This document shows, piece by piece, positions 5,382-7,372 of a stretch of 7,372 nt of DNA. A program made the translations under genes and the position numbers. Positions within the stretch are counted from its first letter, which is position 1. The number at the start of each line of letters is the position of its first letter. Under the pieces are notes generated by a model. That model saw nothing but the letters and a program-made list of their open reading frames with translations. It was not told where the DNA came from and made no database searches. Source of the DNA: Clostridia bacterium (GTDB lineage: Bacteria > Bacillota_A > Clostridia > Oscillospirales > CAG-272); contig JAGBSQ010000157.1 in assembly GCA_017631775.1 (NCBI GenBank), forward strand, positions 1-7,372, read 5' to 3'.

Positions 5382-6805
5382 AGATTACACTTTCCATGCA
5401 GAATGGTATCACGGCGCACGCACTTGCCCGTATGTGCCGCGGTGTCTTAAATAACGAAGAAAATTCCAACTTTAAAATAAATTCCATTTGTACCGACTCT
5501 CGCGAGGCAGATGCGAACACCGCATTTTTTGCACTTGTCGGTGAGCGCGTCAACGGTCACGATTATATTCCTATGGCGATCGCGGCAGGATGCCGTTGCA
5601 TTGTTTCGCAAGAACCCGTAGCGGCCGACGTGGTTGGCGAGAATGCCTGTGTAATTCTTGTAAAGGATAGCGAAATGGCGCTCTCCTATATGGCGAGCGC
5701 ACAGCTTGAGGGTAGAAGCTTTCCTACAGTTGCCGTTACCGGCAGCGTAGGCAAGACCACCACCAAGGATATGATTGCCGCAGTTATGAAGGAGGGAAAG
5801 AACACGTACGTTTCCTCCGGTAATCACAACAGCGTAATCGGCATGCCGCTCTCGGTTATGGAGATCCCCGAAAATTGCGAATGCGCCATACTCGAGATGG
5901 GCATGAGCGATTTTGGCGAGATTGAACGTATGTCGCTTGTGGCACAACCCGATATTGCCGTTATCACCAACATCGGTACATCTCATATGGAAGCGCTTGG
6001 CGACCGCCGCGGTATTTGCCGTGCAAAACTTGAGGTTTTGTGTGGACTCAAAAAAGGCGGATACTTGATCCTCAACGGTGACGAACCGCTCCTTGCCAAA
6101 ATCGGCGGCAAAAGTTACCACACCCTTTATGTATCCTTAACACGTCCAAATGCCGACTTTTTTGCACAAAATATTCGTGTTGAGCTTGGCGGAACCTACT
6201 TTGACGTTGTACACAAGGGAAAAACCTATTCCGATCTCTTTGTTCCCATCAGCGGACGCCACAACGTGTGGGCGGCACTTTACGCCTTTGCGGTGGCTAC
6301 TCTGCAGGGACTGACACCCGAACAGATCAAAAACGGTCTTGCAAGCTTCCGCGGTGCCGATATGCGCCAACAAATCGAGCATTTTGGCGAAATGACGGTT
6401 CTTGAGGATTGTTACAACGCTTCTCCCGAATCGATGAGAGCCGCAATCGACGTTTTGTATGAGTGTACTCCCAAGGAGGGCAGACGCGTAGCCGTGCTTG
6501 GCGATATGCTTGAGCTTGGCAAGGATAGCATCAAGCTCCACCGCGCAGTCGGTGAATATCTGCAGAGTCGCGGAGTTGATCTTTTGATTGCCGTAGGCAA
6601 CGGTGGCGTAGACATTGCACAAGGTGCTGTCAAAGCAGGTATGGATCCTGCAAAGACCCTGCTTTTTATCGATCGCAACGACGTTGATGCAATTGTTAAG
6701 GCTTTGGCTTCTCATACACGAGCAGGCGACACGGTTTTGTTCAAAGCAAGCCGCGGTGTTAAGCTCGAACGCGTAATTTCTCTACTCAAAGAACTTCACG
6801 AATGA
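5378..6805 (+). CDS. murF: UDP-N-acetylmuramoyl-tripeptide--D-alanyl-D-alanine ligase
   Basis: 475 residues, normal for the family. MurF joins D-Ala-D-Ala to the UDP-MurNAc-tripeptide with ATP, the last cytoplasmic ligation before MraY. Visible: N-terminal TDSREAD (39-45) and the substrate-binding fold; P-loop VTGSVGKTTTKDM (120-132); GNHNSVIGMPL (148-158); EMGMSDFGEI (173-182); TNIGTSHME (197-205); the Mur C-terminal DCYNASPESM (344-353), where the usual N-A-N-P reads N-A-S-P; LGDMLELG (374-381); and KASRGVKLE (456-464). The ATG sits in an ATGA overlap with the murE stop, and AAAGGAG (5361-5367) lies 10 nt upstream inside murE, so the two ligases are probably made in step. murF lying between murE and mraY matches the Escherichia coli order; in Bacillus subtilis murF lies elsewhere. 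All key residues appear intact. Confidence 0.98.
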   Translation: MKITLSMQNGITAHALARMCRGVLNNEENSNFKINSICTDSREADANTAFFALVGERVNGHDYIPMAIAAGCRCIVSQEPVAADVVGENACVILVKDSEMALSYMASAQLEGRSFPTVAVTGSVGKTTTKDMIAAVMKEGKNTYVSSGNHNSVIGMPLSVMEIPENCECAILEMGMSDFGEIERMSLVAQPDIAVITNIGTSHMEALGDRRGICRAKLEVLCGLKKGGYLILNGDEPLLAKIGGKSYHTLYVSLTRPNADFFAQNIRVELGGTYFDVVHKGKTYSDLFVPISGRHNVWAALYAFAVATLQGLTPEQIKNGLASFRGADMRQQIEHFGEMTVLEDCYNASPESMRAAIDVLYECTPKEGRRVAVLGDMLELGKDSIKLHRAVGEYLQSRGVDLLIAVGNGGVDIAQGAVKAGMDPAKTLLFIDRNDVDAIVKALASHTRAGDTVLFKASRGVKLERVISLLKELHE

Positions 6806-6826
6806 CAAAAAAGAGAGGATTATCAG

Positions 6827-7372
6827 ATGAAAGATCTCATCATCACCTTTGTTTTGGTCACGCTTGGCGTATTTGCTCTTACTGCAATCGCAGAGCGCAT
6901 CTTAATTCCCATCTTGCGCGCTCGCAAGGCGGGACAAAAAATTCTTGATATTGGCCCGGGATGGCACAAATCCAAAGAGGGAACTCCCACTATGGGCGGC
7001 ATCGGCTTTATTCTTCCCATTTTGCTGGTCGTTTTCTTCTTCTTCATCAAGGTTGGCATTCAGGGTGATGCACCCGATTACATTCCCCTGGCTTTGACCA
7101 TTGCATATGCGGTTGCCAACGGTGCCATCGGTTTTGTAGATGACTATTGCAAACTCATCAAAAAGCAAAACGAAGGCCTTACCCGAATTCAAAAAACGGT
7201 TTTGCAATTTGCCATTACGGCAGGCTACCTTTGCGTAATGGGATATACGGGAAACCTGCCCGGTGAAATTATCATTCCCTTGATCAATCTGCCCATTCGT
7301 GGCGCACTTTGGTATATTCTTGCCGCCTTGTTGGCCTTTGTCGTTGTCAACGGTGCAAACTATACCGACGGC
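6827..7372 (+). CDS. mraY: Phospho-N-acetylmuramoyl-pentapeptide-transferase, N-terminal half (3' truncated)
   Basis: MraY transfers phospho-MurNAc-pentapeptide from UDP to undecaprenyl phosphate in the membrane, giving lipid I. The first 182 residues are present and the frame runs off the right edge without a stop. Family signatures: KEGTPTMGG (50-58) in the first cytoplasmic loop; FVDDYCKLIKKQNEGLTRIQK beginning at 103, with the Mg2+-site aspartates Asp105 and Asp106; and VNGANYTDG (174-182) at the edge, which holds the catalytic NxTDG aspartate (Asp181). Hydrophobic segments lie at about 4-30, 57-77, 85-104, 124-142 and 160-174, which fits the first five helices of a ten-helix enzyme. The start is ATG, 7 nt after AGAGAGGA (6812-6819 region) and 21 nt after the murF stop, so it belongs to the same operon. 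The distal catalytic histidine cluster lies outside the window. Confidence 0.97.
   Translation, partial: MKDLIITFVLVTLGVFALTAIAERILIPILRARKAGQKILDIGPGWHKSKEGTPTMGGIGFILPILLVVFFFFIKVGIQGDAPDYIPLALTIAYAVANGAIGFVDDYCKLIKKQNEGLTRIQKTVLQFAITAGYLCVMGYTGNLPGEIIIPLINLPIRGALWYILAALLAFVVVNGANYTDG

Noticed and set aside
5447..6715. Two - strand open frames opposite murF (5447-6121 and 6137-6715)
   Set aside because: They are shadows of murF, whose motifs cover the whole region.

Overview
The window is a stretch of a bacterial division and cell wall (dcw) cluster, all on the + strand. The order is 3' end of rsmH, an ftsL-type division gene, a class B penicillin-binding protein gene (ftsI/spoVD type), murE, murF and the 5' part of mraY. 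Both edges cut genes. There are no RNA genes, mobile elements, CRISPR arrays or long unexplained gaps.

The organism is most likely an uncultured anaerobic member of the Clostridia (Bacillota). Four things point there. The RsmH has the Cys-rich tail loop common in Bacillota. The penicillin-binding protein carries two C-terminal PASTA domains and SpoVD-like cysteines. MurE is a diaminopimelate-type enzyme. The proteins are rich in cysteine (19 in MurE by my count), which suits an anaerobe. Base composition looks near balanced (not counted). I cannot name a genus.

Layout: rsmH (1-321) is followed after 35 nt by ftsL (357-1244). Then comes the largest gap, 108 nt, which holds a perfect 12-bp stem-loop and a possible promoter. 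The PBP gene (1353-3779) follows, then a 63-nt gap with two small inverted repeats. murE (3843-5381, GTG start) and murF (5378-6805) overlap by 4 nt in an ATGA junction, and mraY (6827-edge) starts 21 nt after murF.

Function: MurE and MurF complete the UDP-MurNAc-pentapeptide in the cytoplasm, and MraY transfers it to the lipid carrier to make lipid I. The FtsL-like protein and the PBP belong to the septal machinery that polymerises and cross-links the wall. RsmH modifies 16S rRNA and is a usual cluster member.

Most unusual points: the PBP transpeptidase domain has a short insert just after its KTG motif with two CxxC knuckles 20 residues apart, which looks like a zinc ribbon built from a repeated unit. 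The FtsL-like protein has about 180 residues ahead of its single membrane helix, several times the usual length. The gap before the PBP gene resembles a sporulation sigma-E promoter followed at once by a strong hairpin. The core pathway is otherwise ordinary; I see no clearly new multi-gene system.
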